Shown: one piece after another, positions 63,892 through 64,000 of the stretch
Layout: the number at the start of each line of letters is the position of its first letter
Position numbering within the stretch: the stretch's first letter is position 1
Source: Eubacterium sp.
Lineage (GTDB): Bacteria; Bacillota; Clostridia; Lachnospirales; Lachnospiraceae
Direction of reading: 5' to 3'
DNA length: 64,000 bases
NCBI GenBank assembly: GCA_017619835.1
Contig: JAFZRN010000014.1
Span: forward strand, 48,237 to 112,236
Notes under the pieces: model-generated
What the model was told of the DNA's origin: nothing
Seen by the model: the letters and a program-made list of their open reading frames with translations, nothing else
Database searches by the model: none
Position numbers and translations under genes: made by a program

Positions 63892-64000
63892 ATTAGCTGG
63901 AAATTACATTTCTCCGCTGTGGCTAAAAAAGGGTAACTTTAATAAAGCTCCCTACATAGGTGCTTTTCTAAATCTATCGATTAAGGTATCCGACCTATTA

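Noticed and set aside
63892-64000. Start of panD or a tRNA at the right edge
   Set aside because: No start with a ribosome-binding site, no aspartate decarboxylase sequence and no cloverleaf can be drawn in the last 109 bases.

Overview
The window is a stretch of chromosome from a low-to-moderate-GC member of the Clostridia, most likely a Lachnospiraceae (Butyrivibrio/Pseudobutyrivibrio-like gut or rumen bacterium). This is inferred from the infC-rpmI-rplT cluster behind an attenuator leader, the rapZ-whiA-crh order, the HPr kinase, the ROK glucokinase, the fused PotCD transporter, the DUF1189 and YqeG proteins, and surface proteins with Thr/Glu-rich low-complexity tracts. I see no prophage, insertion sequence, CRISPR array or rRNA.

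Layout. 1-2870: end of a folate cluster (folC, an HD protein, and a FolB-FolK-prephenate dehydratase fusion). 2871-4237: translation operon infC-rpmI-rplT with a structured leader and a probable AUA start for infC. 4254-4450: tRNA-Leu(AAG) with its own promoter and a very long 3' inverted repeat. 4545-7863: a c-di-GMP-flavoured block (REC-GGDKF-REC protein, SLH-like small protein, c-di-GMP-I riboswitch, type IV pilin-like protein). 7945-11678: polyamine importer potA-potB-potCD. 11711-17211: glycosyltransferase, PerM-type permease, leuS, small membrane protein. 17255-22081: LEA-like protein (minus strand), membrane-bound MutS-like ATPase, large unknown protein. 22102-24443 (minus strand): yqeG and uvrC. 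24507-29477: hprK-glk-murB-rapZ-whiA-crh-like, joining carbon catabolite control to cell-wall synthesis. 29587-32319: Sel1/TPR-type protein. 32331-36135: FMN riboswitch and ribD-ribE-ribBA-ribH. 36155-43753: DUF1189 and CYTH proteins, mrp, DJ-1, murF, hisC, a cold-shock gene, a TetR regulator and a lone receiver. 43761-50758: rarA, then a MacAB-like exporter with two different adaptors. 50831-56376: SEC-C protein, UvrD-like helicase, chorismate mutase, class III aminotransferase, M18 aminopeptidase. 56383-60774: giant hybrid sensor with a two-component propeller. 60923-63891: pantothenate genes (panG-like DUF2520, panB, panC).

The genes are mostly core metabolism and regulation, arranged as short operons. 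Two riboswitches (c-di-GMP-I and FMN) and one ribosomal-protein leader control three of them. The chorismate mutase missing from the folate/PheA fusion is found as a free protein at 53236-53514. Several signalling proteins keep their fold but lack a signature residue: GGDKF instead of GGDEF, Glu15 instead of His15 in the HPr-like protein, and Asn instead of the phospho-acceptor His in the hybrid sensor.

The most novel-looking signal is a family of three intergenic elements (54758-54932, 62667-62831, 62843-62995). They share a conserved core, but each is enclosed by its own long complementary arms whose sequence differs from copy to copy. This compensatory pattern suggests a structured RNA or a hairpin-associated mobile element. 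I do not recognise the family.
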